Part shown: positions 51,741-61,155 of the stretch, piece by piece
Position numbering within the stretch: the first letter of the stretch is position 1
Layout: each line of letters starts with the position of its first letter
NCBI RefSeq assembly: GCF_003428625.2
Contig: NZ_QVQT02000001.1
Location: 839,811-903,810, forward strand
DNA from: Paracidobacterium acidisoli
GTDB taxonomy: Bacteria > Acidobacteriota > Terriglobia > Terriglobales > Acidobacteriaceae
DNA: 64,000 nucleotides
Direction of reading: 5' to 3'
The notes under the pieces: generated by a model
Seen by the model: the letters and a program-made list of their open reading frames with translations, nothing else
Databases searched by the model: none
Told to the model about the DNA's origin: nothing
Program-made: the position numbers and the translations under genes

Positions 51741-54410
51741 TTGAAGGACTACTCTCGTCGCATATTCCTGAAAGCTGCCGGGCTCGCCGCGAGCGGTATC
51801 GCTTCGCAGCCTTTTGGTTTCGAACCGCCTTCGATGGCTGAAAACACGAAGCCCCGGGAACGAAGCCTGCCAGAGAGTGAGCTCGGCCGGGTGATCTCTG
51901 CTTCGGATCTTATTTATTCCCGTCCCGTGGTTCGCAGCGAAGAAGGCATCCCGGTGGGGAACGGGCGAATGGGCAGCCTGGTATGGACGAGCAGCAACCA
52001 GCTGCATCTTCAAATAAACCGGGTCGATGTCTACGCGAACAACTGCCGGACGAACAGCTTTGTTGAGGTCCATGACGACTACTGCGGCGGGTGTGCCTTT
52101 CTGGACATCGAATTCGAGGGCAATCCATTTCCCGAATCCGGCTTCCGCCAGCATCTTTCTGTTTATGACGGAACGCTTACGATCGATGGCGCAGGAGTAT
52201 CGATCCGCATCGTGCTGTGTATGGAGCAGGATGCCTTCGCAATCGTGATCGATGGGAATCAGGCTTCGGAGCAGCGTGTTTCCGCAACGCTGCGTATGCT
52301 GCGCTACGAAACAAAATTCTTCGGCAGGCAGACAGAAGCTCTGACGGAAGAGCACGCGATGCGGGTTCCGCATCGCAGTCAAATTGCGACTTCGCAGCTC
52401 ATCGAGGACAACAACCGCATTGCGCTGACCCAGGAATTTAGTGAAGGGGATTTCTGCGCAAAGTCTGCCGTGGCGGTCGCATTCCAGGCAACTTCCGCAG
52501 ACGCAGAGATCCTTAACGATACCGGCATCCGTCTCTCTGCGGCCCAAGCCGGATCAGTCACCATCCTGGTTGTTTCAGCCGCGACGATGGACCCTGATGA
52601 GAATCCGGTGTCAGCTGCTTTCCGCCAGCTCGACGCTGTCTCGGCACAGAGCGTTGCAGAGCTTGAACGTCAGTCTCAGGAGTGGTGGCATGACTTCTGG
52701 GCGCAGGGCGCGATAGATCTGCACAGTGAGGACGGCACCGCTGAATTTATTCAGCAAAACTATCATTATTTTCTCTATCTTATGGCGGCGGCATCCCGGG
52801 GAAAGTTTCCGCCCAAGTTCAACGGCATGCTCTGGAATACCGGAGGCGACCTGCGCATGTGGGGTGCGCAGCACTGGTTTACGAATCTGAGCTGTTACTA
52901 CGCAGCGCTGCCCGCCACGGGTCGATTCGAACTGATGGAGCCGGCGTTCGAGATGTATTCGGGCATGTTCGATGCATGTGAGCAGGCGGCGCGCCAGCAG
53001 TGGGGAAGCTCCGGCATTTACATTCCGGAAACGAGCTATTTCGACGGTCTGGAACAGCTCCCGGATGAGCTTGCCTCTGAAATGAAGGAGCTTTATCTTT
53101 TGCGGAAACCGTGGGAGCAGCGCTCAGATACGTTCATGGACTTCGCACAGAGGAAACATCCTTACTCCAGCCGCTGGAACTGGATCGCAGTAGGTGACTG
53201 GAAGGACGGGAAGTATGTGATCCGAGAACGAGGCTCCGGTCCATACGGTCCTACCAGCCATATGTTCAGCAGTACTGCAAAGATCGCGTGGCTCTACTGG
53301 CAGCGCTATGAATACACACTCGATTCCGAGTGGCTGCGCGAGCGCGCATATCCGGTGCTGCGTGGTGCGGTCGAGTTCTATCGGAACTATCCGAATCTCC
53401 GGAAAGAGGAAGACGGCAGGTACCACATGCACTCGTCCAACAGTGGAGAACCGGTCTTCGGGGTCCGTGATTCATTTGAAGATATGGTCGCGATGCGAAG
53501 CGTTACAGCAGCGGTGCTGCGTGCTGCGGAGATTCTGAACACGGATCAACAGATGAGACAGACATGGCGGGAGTTTCTGGATCATCTGGCGCCCCTCCCC
53601 ACCAGCACGGATACGGATGCGCTGCATCCTCAGGATTACCATGGGCCGCGCATCTTCGTGAATGGGCTGAAGCCTGCTGTCAAAGCGGACCGCACTCCAA
53701 CCGGCTGGATGCCGGACATCAACAGCCTGCCCATCTGGTTCTTCGATCTCTGCAATATCGAGACCCAGGATCGGGAAGCTTTCGCACTGGCTCAGTCCAC
53801 CTTTGACCAGCTGCTGCGGAACGGACTCGATCCGAAGACGCCGGTGGGCACTCTGTCAATGCTCGCCGTTGCGGCGGCTTCTTTGGGGCGAGCGGACGCG
53901 GTGGAGATTCTGTTGCCAAATCAGATGAGACAGCAGCCTGATCCGCGCTCACTCTGGTACAAAAAGTCGGGGCTGCTCGAAAACCGCATGACGCTCGGTG
54001 AGGGCGCGCAGGCGCTGCATGCGGAGCATCTGGGGCGAGCTGCTGAGGCTCTGCACCGTTCCCTTCTGCAAAGCAATCCTCCTGCTCCCGGTGAAGACCC
54101 GGTCCTGCACCTCTTTCCTGCGTGGCCGCGGCGATGGAATGCTCGTTATACCCTGCGCGCGCGCGGAGGATTTACAGTCACGGCCACCATGCGTGACGGA
54201 GAAATAGAGCATGCCGAGCTGGAATCACATACCGGAGCCGTCTGCCGGCTGCGGAATCCATTCCCGGACGATGACGTCCGCCTCTATCGGAACAGCAGCC
54301 CGGCCGAGCAGCTGAGGGGCGCTCTGCTGAAGTTCGAGACCAGCCAGGGAGAGCGCATCCTCGTGCGAAGATTGGGAACGTCCCGCGGTGTAGCGCCCGC
54401 AACGAATTGA
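51741..54410 (+). CDS. Tat-exported GH95/DUF5703-like glycoside hydrolase
   Basis: The 889-residue protein starts with TTG at 51741. AAGGAG is five bases upstream and the Tat motif YSRRIFLKAAGLAASG follows at once. The N-terminal domain shows GIPVGNGRMGSLVWTS and LHLQINRVDVYA, as in DUF5703 and GH95 enzymes. The centre is an (alpha/alpha)6-type region with FNGMLWNTGGDLRMWGAQHW, and near the end GEGAQALHAEHLGRAAEAL and LHLFPAWPRRWNARYTLRARGG match the C-terminal cap. GH95 enzymes are alpha-L-fucosidases or galactosidases acting on plant or host glycans. The exact linkage cannot be told. It ends the presumed polymer-degradation cluster. Confidence 0.78.
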   Translation: MKDYSRRIFLKAAGLAASGIASQPFGFEPPSMAENTKPRERSLPESELGRVISASDLIYSRPVVRSEEGIPVGNGRMGSLVWTSSNQLHLQINRVDVYANNCRTNSFVEVHDDYCGGCAFLDIEFEGNPFPESGFRQHLSVYDGTLTIDGAGVSIRIVLCMEQDAFAIVIDGNQASEQRVSATLRMLRYETKFFGRQTEALTEEHAMRVPHRSQIATSQLIEDNNRIALTQEFSEGDFCAKSAVAVAFQATSADAEILNDTGIRLSAAQAGSVTILVVSAATMDPDENPVSAAFRQLDAVSAQSVAELERQSQEWWHDFWAQGAIDLHSEDGTAEFIQQNYHYFLYLMAAASRGKFPPKFNGMLWNTGGDLRMWGAQHWFTNLSCYYAALPATGRFELMEPAFEMYSGMFDACEQAARQQWGSSGIYIPETSYFDGLEQLPDELASEMKELYLLRKPWEQRSDTFMDFAQRKHPYSSRWNWIAVGDWKDGKYVIRERGSGPYGPTSHMFSSTAKIAWLYWQRYEYTLDSEWLRERAYPVLRGAVEFYRNYPNLRKEEDGRYHMHSSNSGEPVFGVRDSFEDMVAMRSVTAAVLRAAEILNTDQQMRQTWREFLDHLAPLPTSTDTDALHPQDYHGPRIFVNGLKPAVKADRTPTGWMPDINSLPIWFFDLCNIETQDREAFALAQSTFDQLLRNGLDPKTPVGTLSMLAVAAASLGRADAVEILLPNQMRQQPDPRSLWYKKSGLLENRMTLGEGAQALHAEHLGRAAEALHRSLLQSNPPAPGEDPVLHLFPAWPRRWNARYTLRARGGFTVTATMRDGEIEHAELESHTGAVCRLRNPFPDDDVRLYRNSSPAEQLRGALLKFETSQGERILVRRLGTSRGVAPATN

Positions 54411-54535
54411 GGAGCACAGCTGGTGATGTCTTTTTGACGATCCCTGATGCCGATCTCTGATCGTGTGATTCCAAACGATGAATGAGACCGCACGGCGAAG
54501 CAGCCAATACGAATACCGTCGCAGATCGGCGCATT

Positions 54536-54631
54536 TTAGTGGACCGAAAGCGTAACCGATCCCGAACTGGTTACCTGGTGAGAGGTTGGCGTAGTCGACC
54601 CTCCGCCTCCATTTCCTTCCAATGGTGAAGA
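54536..54631 (-). pseudogene. Remnant of the 3' end of an unidentified secreted-protein gene
   Basis: On the minus strand 31 codons are open before a TAA at 54538-54536, reading GNGGGGSTTPTSH and then VTSSGSVTLSVH before the stop. A Gly-rich linker with Thr/Ser/Val strands is typical of the C-terminus of secreted proteins with Ig-like or bacterial adhesin-like domains. An in-frame stop directly upstream (54634-54632) and the lack of a start show this is a fragment. It overlaps the 5' part of a second remnant on the other strand. Confidence 0.35.
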
Positions 54632-54854
54632 TTATGAGAATACCGATATTATCCGCAAACGCTATATGGCCCTGGGCGGAGATTTCGTTCTGATCGTCAA
54701 GGAGGGTTGTAATCACCATCCTCATGGTCTGGCAGCCCCCCCAGTCGTGAACTTCATTCTGGCTCACTGCGCGAGCGGCGCGACGGCCAAAAAGGCTATG
54801 GCCATTTCACTCAAACCAGGATCAGTTACCAAACTTGCGCCGGGGCAATGGTAA
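54582..54854 (+). pseudogene. Remnant of the C-terminal part of an alpha/beta hydrolase gene
   Basis: This frame has no start and reads ENTDIIRKRYMALGG, then LIVKEGCNHHPHGL and PPVVNFIL, up to a stop at 54852-54854. The order resembles the last 60-70 residues of alpha/beta hydrolases whose catalytic His lies in a GHHPH-like motif followed by a final helix. The N-terminal two thirds, including the nucleophile, are missing, so the gene is a relic. The last 20 or so residues before the stop do not look family-like. Confidence 0.45.
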
Positions 54855-55283
54855 CGTCTTGTCCAGAGTAATCGCTGCAACCTATGCCTCTGACTGACAA
54901 ATCTCACCCCGTCCCAGACCGGCATCTGCAGTCTCAGCATGTTCCTCCAGCCGCAGGCGGCCGTTACAGATGCCTGGAAAGCTACTCTCTCTCTGTTTAA
55001 ATGGTGCGATCAAACCGATCGTGGCTAATAGCTTCCCATAACTCCGTCCCGGGCGATCCCACACTCTCTGGCCTCGCCCCCGGAATCGGAATAGTCATAC
55101 GTTATGCGGAGGGGCGCAAAACACAAACTGCGGTACCGATATCTTTCGCGTCCCTGATTGCTCTCGATCTCGATGCTGCCTTAGTGGCCCCTCAGGAAAG
55201 TGCTTTGCGACAAACAAACCGATGCCTGTCCCACAGTACTGCAGAGGCCGCCTCTGAAGCCTAAGACGAGAGCAGTTCTGAAT
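54855..55283. other. Gene-poor stretch
   Basis: About 430 bases between the hydrolase relic and the M61 peptidase gene. Frames are short and I recognise no protein in any of them. I see no repeat, hairpin or transposase trace that would explain the stretch. Confidence 0.3.
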
Positions 55284-57155
55284 TTACTGCGCGTGCGCCC
55301 TGATCAACTCATCCAGATAATCCGGCTTGCCGTCATCGCGCACCAGGTGCGGATAGCGCTCGCCACCGTGATACTCGATCGTGCTGGTGCGATAGTAATC
55401 GTCGTTTATCACCAGCAGCGTGATCGGCGCCGATGAGTCTGTCGCGGCCCTGATCGCATCTTCAAGCACATCGTGCGTATAGAGGCGGCCATTCACGCCG
55501 GCCACCTTCATTCCCGACGAGATTCCGGCGTTGAACGCGGGGCCGCTCACCACGGAGTCCATGACCGTGCCGTCGGGGCCAAGTTGCAGGCCAATGGTAT
55601 AAACGTCTCCCGGGTTGCCAAGGCGGGCCGGCAGGCCTGGCATGTGCAGAGGCTTGTCGTTGAATTCCACCTTCCAGCCGGCGTTCAGAATGCCGCCATC
55701 GGGCATATCGGGCGACGTGAAATCAAGATGCTGATGAAAGAACGTTGCCCAATCGTAAGGCGCAACCTGATTGAGCGTTTCCACCAGGCTGTCGAAGGTA
55801 TAAGTCTTCAGCTGAGGACCATTGTTCGGTCCGCCGTAAAAAACGTGGCAGAAGTCGTCGATGGATTTCTGCCCGTGCGTGACATCGTGAATGATGGTGG
55901 CCACTTCAAGCCAGATCAGACCGCCTTCGTCGTAATAGTCGTGACTGGTGCGCCGCCAGGCGGTCCAGCCTCTGGCGCCACGGCCGCCTTCACCACCGGC
56001 CACGGTCACAGCGGTATCGAGCAATGGGCGCCAGGTGCGTCCGGGCCGGCCCGGACCCAGCATGGCGGCGACACTGGCCAGATACTCGTGATACTGCTCC
56101 GGCGTGTACAGGCCGCTGCGCGCAGCCAGGATAGGACCGAGATAATCGGTGAGCCCCTCGTAGACCCACAGCAGGTCATCCTCCATCGGTTTCTCGAAAT
56201 CGGGCGTGGCCAGATCGGCGGGGCGGCGAAACTTGGCGTTCCAGGAGTGCACGAATTCGTGAGCCAGCAGCCTGCCCACCAGCGCACCGGCATCGGGCCC
56301 GAGCAGCGCGCGCTCCGGCGCGCCGCTGTCCTGCGATTCATGATGCTCCAGGCCACCGCTCCCACCCTGGTCACTCAGGTGGAGAAGGAAATGATAGTCG
56401 CGATAGTGCCGCGTGCCAAAGAGCTTCCCCGACTCGGCCACCAGATTAGTCATTTCCTTCTGCATCGCGGGGCTCATGTTCAGCGCGGCTTCGCTGTCGG
56501 CAGCTATATCGATCTCGTGATGGATGGGCTCGCCGGGCGGCGTGATGTCGATAGCGCGATAATACTGGCCGGCGATCACGGGCGAGTCGACCAGCAGATT
56601 AAGAGAGATGGGACTAAATGTGATTTGATCTCCCGACTCGTTGGCCACCGGGAGCGCCGTGCCGTACTTCCAGCCTTCGGGCAGGATGAGTTTGGCGTCA
56701 TAAGTGAGCTGCGCGGACGGCGTGCCGGCGGGGTACAGCAGCGCTTCATTCCACTCCAGCACCAGGAGCTTCTCCGTGGCCGAACGAGGCGCGATAATGT
56801 CGAAGGAAGCATCCAGATGCGTTGCGCCGTCGGGAACGTCGACGTGAAACGCGAACACATCCAGCAAATCGCGTCGCCACGGGATGGTTTTTCCATCGGC
56901 CGCGAACCTGAGCCCGGTCAGGTCGCTGATTGGACCGCTGGGACTGTGAGCGCCGGGAATCCACTTCGGGTAATAAAGAGTCAGCGGTCCTGGCCTGACG
57001 GGGATCACCAGGTGCGAGTGCAGTATCCTGCGCGCGGTTTGCGTGGCGTCTACCGTAAGGGAAATGGTTCCGGCGGATTGGGCAAAGCCCAGGGGTGCGG
57101 CCAGCACTAAAAGGATGGCGAGGCAGGGCAGTAAGCTGCCGCGGCGGATAAGCAT
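55284..57155 (-). CDS. M61-family metallopeptidase with PDZ domain
   Basis: The 623-residue protein has a signal peptide (about 1-25, ending GFAQ) after an AGGAGG ribosome site five bases upstream. An N-terminal beta domain leads to the gluzincin core. HEFVHSWNAK gives the zinc site (His299, Glu300, His303), and Glu333 in VYEGLTDYLG is the third ligand. The family motif GLEHHES lies at 268-274. A PDZ-like domain occupies about 500-590. M61 enzymes are glycyl aminopeptidases or broad exported peptidases. Length is normal for the family. The receptor gene upstream on the same strand ends 124 bases before it, which suggests coupled peptide cleavage and uptake. Confidence 0.92.
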   Translation of the reverse strand: MLIRRGSLLPCLAILLVLAAPLGFAQSAGTISLTVDATQTARRILHSHLVIPVRPGPLTLYYPKWIPGAHSPSGPISDLTGLRFAADGKTIPWRRDLLDVFAFHVDVPDGATHLDASFDIIAPRSATEKLLVLEWNEALLYPAGTPSAQLTYDAKLILPEGWKYGTALPVANESGDQITFSPISLNLLVDSPVIAGQYYRAIDITPPGEPIHHEIDIAADSEAALNMSPAMQKEMTNLVAESGKLFGTRHYRDYHFLLHLSDQGGSGGLEHHESQDSGAPERALLGPDAGALVGRLLAHEFVHSWNAKFRRPADLATPDFEKPMEDDLLWVYEGLTDYLGPILAARSGLYTPEQYHEYLASVAAMLGPGRPGRTWRPLLDTAVTVAGGEGGRGARGWTAWRRTSHDYYDEGGLIWLEVATIIHDVTHGQKSIDDFCHVFYGGPNNGPQLKTYTFDSLVETLNQVAPYDWATFFHQHLDFTSPDMPDGGILNAGWKVEFNDKPLHMPGLPARLGNPGDVYTIGLQLGPDGTVMDSVVSGPAFNAGISSGMKVAGVNGRLYTHDVLEDAIRAATDSSAPITLLVINDDYYRTSTIEYHGGERYPHLVRDDGKPDYLDELIRAHAQ

Positions 57156-57279
57156 TGAGGCCTCCTGAGACCGGTGGTTTCAAAAAATTCAAATATCTTT
57201 AGCCAGGCTTCGATTCCGATCCAGCATCTCACCGGCTGGCCGAGATCTGGCCTGGCTCTTCGGGCAACCGGGAGACTCT

Positions 57280-60200
57280 CTAAAACATGAGCTTCAGCGC
57301 GAACTGAATGTTGAAGGGTTCGCCATAGCCAATACCAGGCGCGCCGGAGCCGTTTTTGGTATTGGTAATTTCACCGAAGGTTCCGCTGGCTAAGCTGGAG
57401 ACGGACGGGTTGGCGAAGTTATGCTGGTTGAAAAGATTGAAGATCTCGACGCGGAACTCACTGTTCACCCTCTCGGTGATCGGCGTGTGCTTGAAGATGG
57501 AGAAGTCGATATCTCCAAACTTCGGCCCGTAACCGCCGCCATCGCGTTGTTCGTTCCCATACACGCCATAGACCGTTGGGCTTGATACTCCCGAGACCGG
57601 GTAGGCGTATGCCGCCTTGCTCAGGTAGTTATAATTGCGCGCGCCGCTGGAGGTCGTGGTAATGGTACTGCCGAGGTAACGGGCAACGCCAGGGACGATG
57701 CTCACACGATCGTGGCCTTCATCCGTGAGGCTGTAGTCCTTGCCGACGAGAACACTGAGCGGCGTGCCGGTATTATAGTCGAACAAGGAATTGAGCTGGT
57801 AACCCTGCGTCAGCCTGGGCGCGAAGCTGGTGAACTTTGGCACTGTGTAGCTGACGAATCCGGTGAATGTTTGCCTGATGTCAAAGGTGCTGGGGCCGTA
57901 GTCCTGGTTCAAATTGTAGCTGTTCATGGGGGTCACGCCGGAAGAGGCATCGTCCAGCGAATGGGCCCAGGTATAGTTGAACGTGCCGCTGAATCCATGA
58001 AAGTACGCCTCACGCAGCACCGCCTGAAACGAGTTGAAATTCGAGTTTGCGGCGGCCTGCACCTGGTTAATGCCCTCAAACGGCTGCCCGGTGCTGATTG
58101 TCTGGCCGGGGAAGGTCAGATCCGAATCGTAGGGCCGCTTATAACTCCTGGTCGTGAAGTTATAGCCGATCGGCTCGTTCAGGTCTCGAAGAACCACCAG
58201 GCGGCGACCCAGCGCCCCCACATAGCCTACTGTAGCCATCATTGACCTGCCGAATTGTTTCTCCACATTCAGGTTGAAGTTCATCGCGTAGGGGATTCGA
58301 AAGTTCGGTTGAACCCCCATGGCGCCGAGCTGCGGCACCGTTGCGCCACTGAATGGGTTCACATTCTGCTCCCATTGAACGTTCGAAGCGTCAAGCACGT
58401 AGGCGGGCTGGGGGCCAGCGGGATTGTTTTGCACAAGCAGGTCGCCGCCATTTCCCGTACTGCCCTCTACCATATTGGTCATGGGGGGAACGTCGTAAAA
58501 CACGCCGAAGGCACCGCGGATGGCCATGCTGCGGTCGGCGCGCGGAGCATAGGCGAACCCCAGGCGCGGACCAAAACCGCCGTAGTAGTCTTTATAGAGC
58601 TGGCCAACAAAACCCTGGCCCGGCACAAAGCTGTAGAGGTCGTGCGCGGAGTCGTACACGGCTCCAGGCAATGAGTAGCGCACGCCGTAGTTCAGCGTCA
58701 GCTTTTTCATAACCTGATAATCGTCCTGTGCCCAAAAATCGAAAGTGTTCACCAGGTAGGTGCGCTCGTCGTTTCCCTGCACCAACTGCGACGCTGTTTG
58801 ATTCGAGGGCTCCCCATTCAGGAAGTCCGCCAATGAGATGTCCTGCTCGCTGCATTTCGTGCCAAAGGCCGCCATGCAGTTAGCGTTGTCTGTCGACGTT
58901 TCACCCGACCAGGGTCCCCGCGTTCCATCGAACGTGAATGCGCCCCTCGGGACTTCGGCGACCAGGCCCAGCAGGTCCACCTGGCCGTGGCGGAATTCGC
59001 CGCCAAACTTGAATGCGTGCCTGCCTTTCGTCCATTGCAGCGAATCGGAGAGCTGCCCTGTGGCGTCGGTGCGCCCGGCGGGCTCCGATGGGCCAACCTC
59101 ATCGAAGCCGTCGATGGCGATCTTTGGCGATCCTGCGGCGAGGATGCCGGCCAGCCCGAGATCGAGACCGTCGGCCGTCTCCGGATAAAAGTTCTGGTCC
59201 CTGTCGTTGAATCTCTGCAGGAAGTAGCTGGTTCCAAGGTGCAACTGATTGAGAAGATGGCTGCTTATAATCGAATCCTGGATGACCGAGAAGTTGAAAA
59301 TGTGCATCGGGGCGGTCTGGAAGAACTCCGGATAGTAGGAGCTGGTCGCGGCCGTCTGCGTGCCCGTGGTGCCGAGGAAAACTATGGAGAGCGTTTCTTT
59401 GTCGCTAAAGTGATGATCCAGCTTGATGACGTTGTTGTAGCTGTTGTAATTGTCAGGTGCGTTAGCGAACCAATTGTTGAGCACGGCCCCGGCATTGTTG
59501 GCTACCGCAGGGTAAAGCGTATGGTAGAGCGCCAGCGAAAGCTTGTTTGCTGTAAGACCGTAGGACGACAGGAGATTTTGACCCGCTGTTACCCAGGCGT
59601 TGTTCAGCACTGTATCGGAATCCGAGTTGCCGGCCGTGGCAATCTGCGCCTCACTGGCAAGAAACAGAAACGTGTGATCCTTCCAGACAGGTCCGCCGAG
59701 CGTAAAACCGAATTGATTATTGCGGATCGGTACTTTTGGGGAGTTCACCGGGGCCACTGGGCTGATCGCCGCGAAAAACTCGTTGCGGTTGTAGTAGAAG
59801 GCGTCGCCGTGGATCTGGTTGGTCCCCGACTTCAGCACCATGTTCTGGTTTGCGCCCGAGTTGCGTCCCATGTCGGCTTCGGCGTCGCTCTGCATGGAGA
59901 ACTCGTCGATCGCATCGATCGGCACTAACCCCCCGGCTACGCTTTCGACGCCGCCTTCGTTGGAAGCGGCCTCATCCTGCCACGCATCTATGTTATCGGT
60001 GCCGTCGATCTGGTAGTTGATGCTGGTCGTGCGCTGGCCGTTCACCGATCCGCTCAGGTTGTCTCCCGGAGTGAACTTGAGCATCTGCGTGAAGTCGCGG
60101 CCGTTGATAGGCATGTTCTGGACCTGTTGGTCAGTGACCACCGAAACCAGCGAGCTGGCCGTCGTGTCCACGGTCTGAGTATCTGCGTTAACCTGCACCA

Positions 60201-60558
60201 CCGTGTTCTGCCTGCCCACAGCCAGTTTCACAACCTCATTAGTGACCTTCGATACATCGATCGTGATATCGTCCATCTCTTTGGTCTCAAAACCGGGGAC
60301 CGTCACGATCAGGTTATAGGTGCCTGCCGGCAGCTCGGGAAAATTGAAGATCCCGGCAGCGTTTGAGACGGTGTCCAGAGTGGTTTCGGTCGCGGGGTTC
60401 TTCAGCTTTACTGAAGCATTGGGGACCACGGCTCCCTGCGCGTCGATGACGGTGCCTGTCATTTGACCGCGAAAGGTTTGAGCCATTGCAGCCGGCAGAA
60501 GGGTAAGCAGGCAGATCGACACAATGAGGAATGAACGGGACGTCAAACGGAGCATCAT
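57280..60558 (-). CDS. TonB-dependent receptor, Oar-like
   Basis: The 1092-residue receptor begins at the ATG at 60558, six bases after AAGGAG; an in-frame start at 60615 would precede this ribosome site. A signal peptide (about 1-26, ending AAMAQ) is followed by a carboxypeptidase-regulatory-like domain (about 28-115). The plug has MPINGRDFTQMLKFTPGDN and the barrel ends LKLMF. In the plug it has ADMGRNSGANQNMVLKSGTN where the other receptors show YGRxGGxxVxVxTKSGTN-type sequence, so it belongs to a different subgroup. The M61 peptidase gene lies downstream on the same strand. A peptide or protein substrate is a reasonable guess. Confidence 0.9.
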   Translation of the reverse strand: MMLRLTSRSFLIVSICLLTLLPAAMAQTFRGQMTGTVIDAQGAVVPNASVKLKNPATETTLDTVSNAAGIFNFPELPAGTYNLIVTVPGFETKEMDDITIDVSKVTNEVVKLAVGRQNTVVQVNADTQTVDTTASSLVSVVTDQQVQNMPINGRDFTQMLKFTPGDNLSGSVNGQRTTSINYQIDGTDNIDAWQDEAASNEGGVESVAGGLVPIDAIDEFSMQSDAEADMGRNSGANQNMVLKSGTNQIHGDAFYYNRNEFFAAISPVAPVNSPKVPIRNNQFGFTLGGPVWKDHTFLFLASEAQIATAGNSDSDTVLNNAWVTAGQNLLSSYGLTANKLSLALYHTLYPAVANNAGAVLNNWFANAPDNYNSYNNVIKLDHHFSDKETLSIVFLGTTGTQTAATSSYYPEFFQTAPMHIFNFSVIQDSIISSHLLNQLHLGTSYFLQRFNDRDQNFYPETADGLDLGLAGILAAGSPKIAIDGFDEVGPSEPAGRTDATGQLSDSLQWTKGRHAFKFGGEFRHGQVDLLGLVAEVPRGAFTFDGTRGPWSGETSTDNANCMAAFGTKCSEQDISLADFLNGEPSNQTASQLVQGNDERTYLVNTFDFWAQDDYQVMKKLTLNYGVRYSLPGAVYDSAHDLYSFVPGQGFVGQLYKDYYGGFGPRLGFAYAPRADRSMAIRGAFGVFYDVPPMTNMVEGSTGNGGDLLVQNNPAGPQPAYVLDASNVQWEQNVNPFSGATVPQLGAMGVQPNFRIPYAMNFNLNVEKQFGRSMMATVGYVGALGRRLVVLRDLNEPIGYNFTTRSYKRPYDSDLTFPGQTISTGQPFEGINQVQAAANSNFNSFQAVLREAYFHGFSGTFNYTWAHSLDDASSGVTPMNSYNLNQDYGPSTFDIRQTFTGFVSYTVPKFTSFAPRLTQGYQLNSLFDYNTGTPLSVLVGKDYSLTDEGHDRVSIVPGVARYLGSTITTTSSGARNYNYLSKAAYAYPVSGVSSPTVYGVYGNEQRDGGGYGPKFGDIDFSIFKHTPITERVNSEFRVEIFNLFNQHNFANPSVSSLASGTFGEITNTKNGSGAPGIGYGEPFNIQFALKLMF

Positions 60559-61155
60559 CTGTTTCTCCTTGGAAATAAGGCCGATGGCAGTTCTCACGAC
60601 TGCTGCCTGGGGCAATCAGACGCAAATAGCCTTAATGCAGGGCGTCACAGGGATAGGTATGACTGGGAGTCCCGCGGGGCTAAATGTGTGTTGTAGTCAG
60701 GAAATCCGGCTCGAGTGAGGAACTACTAAAGACACATGCTTACCGGAACAGAAGGAACTGATCCGCGGCAACAACAGCCTCGCATGATGCTCGAGTATGG
60801 TTTGTGCACCATAGGTAGCAATAATCTACCGCAGAGTTCGCCAAAAATAAAGCGGTTCCCGAACTATCGCTTCATTCATTGCGTCTCTGGCTCTAAAAAA
60901 CAGGTGGCGTGATCTGATTACTCGATGCTCTTTGCACCAACCGAACCACAGCAGTTCGAGTGTTCCCTTTAACACCTATGGGTGCGGTATTTGTCAGCGA
61001 TCAGGTGTAGCGATCTATTCAGGGCGTGCTCAGACTACGCGAAGAGCCTCGATGACGAGCGTTTCAATATATCTACCTCAATCTCCCGCTTACAATCTGT
61101 TCTCTCGAAGCATGTCAAACCGGCCGCCTGGCCCAGGAGTATGGAGTGAACCGGC
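60559..61155. other. Intergenic region upstream of the fifth receptor
   Basis: About 600 bases without a supported gene. A small dyad, AGTCCC-GC-GGGGCT, lies at 60669-60682. The segment 60900-61140 is open in one plus frame, but its translation matches nothing I know and has no ribosome site. The receptor promoter must lie here; I cannot define it. Confidence 0.3.
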
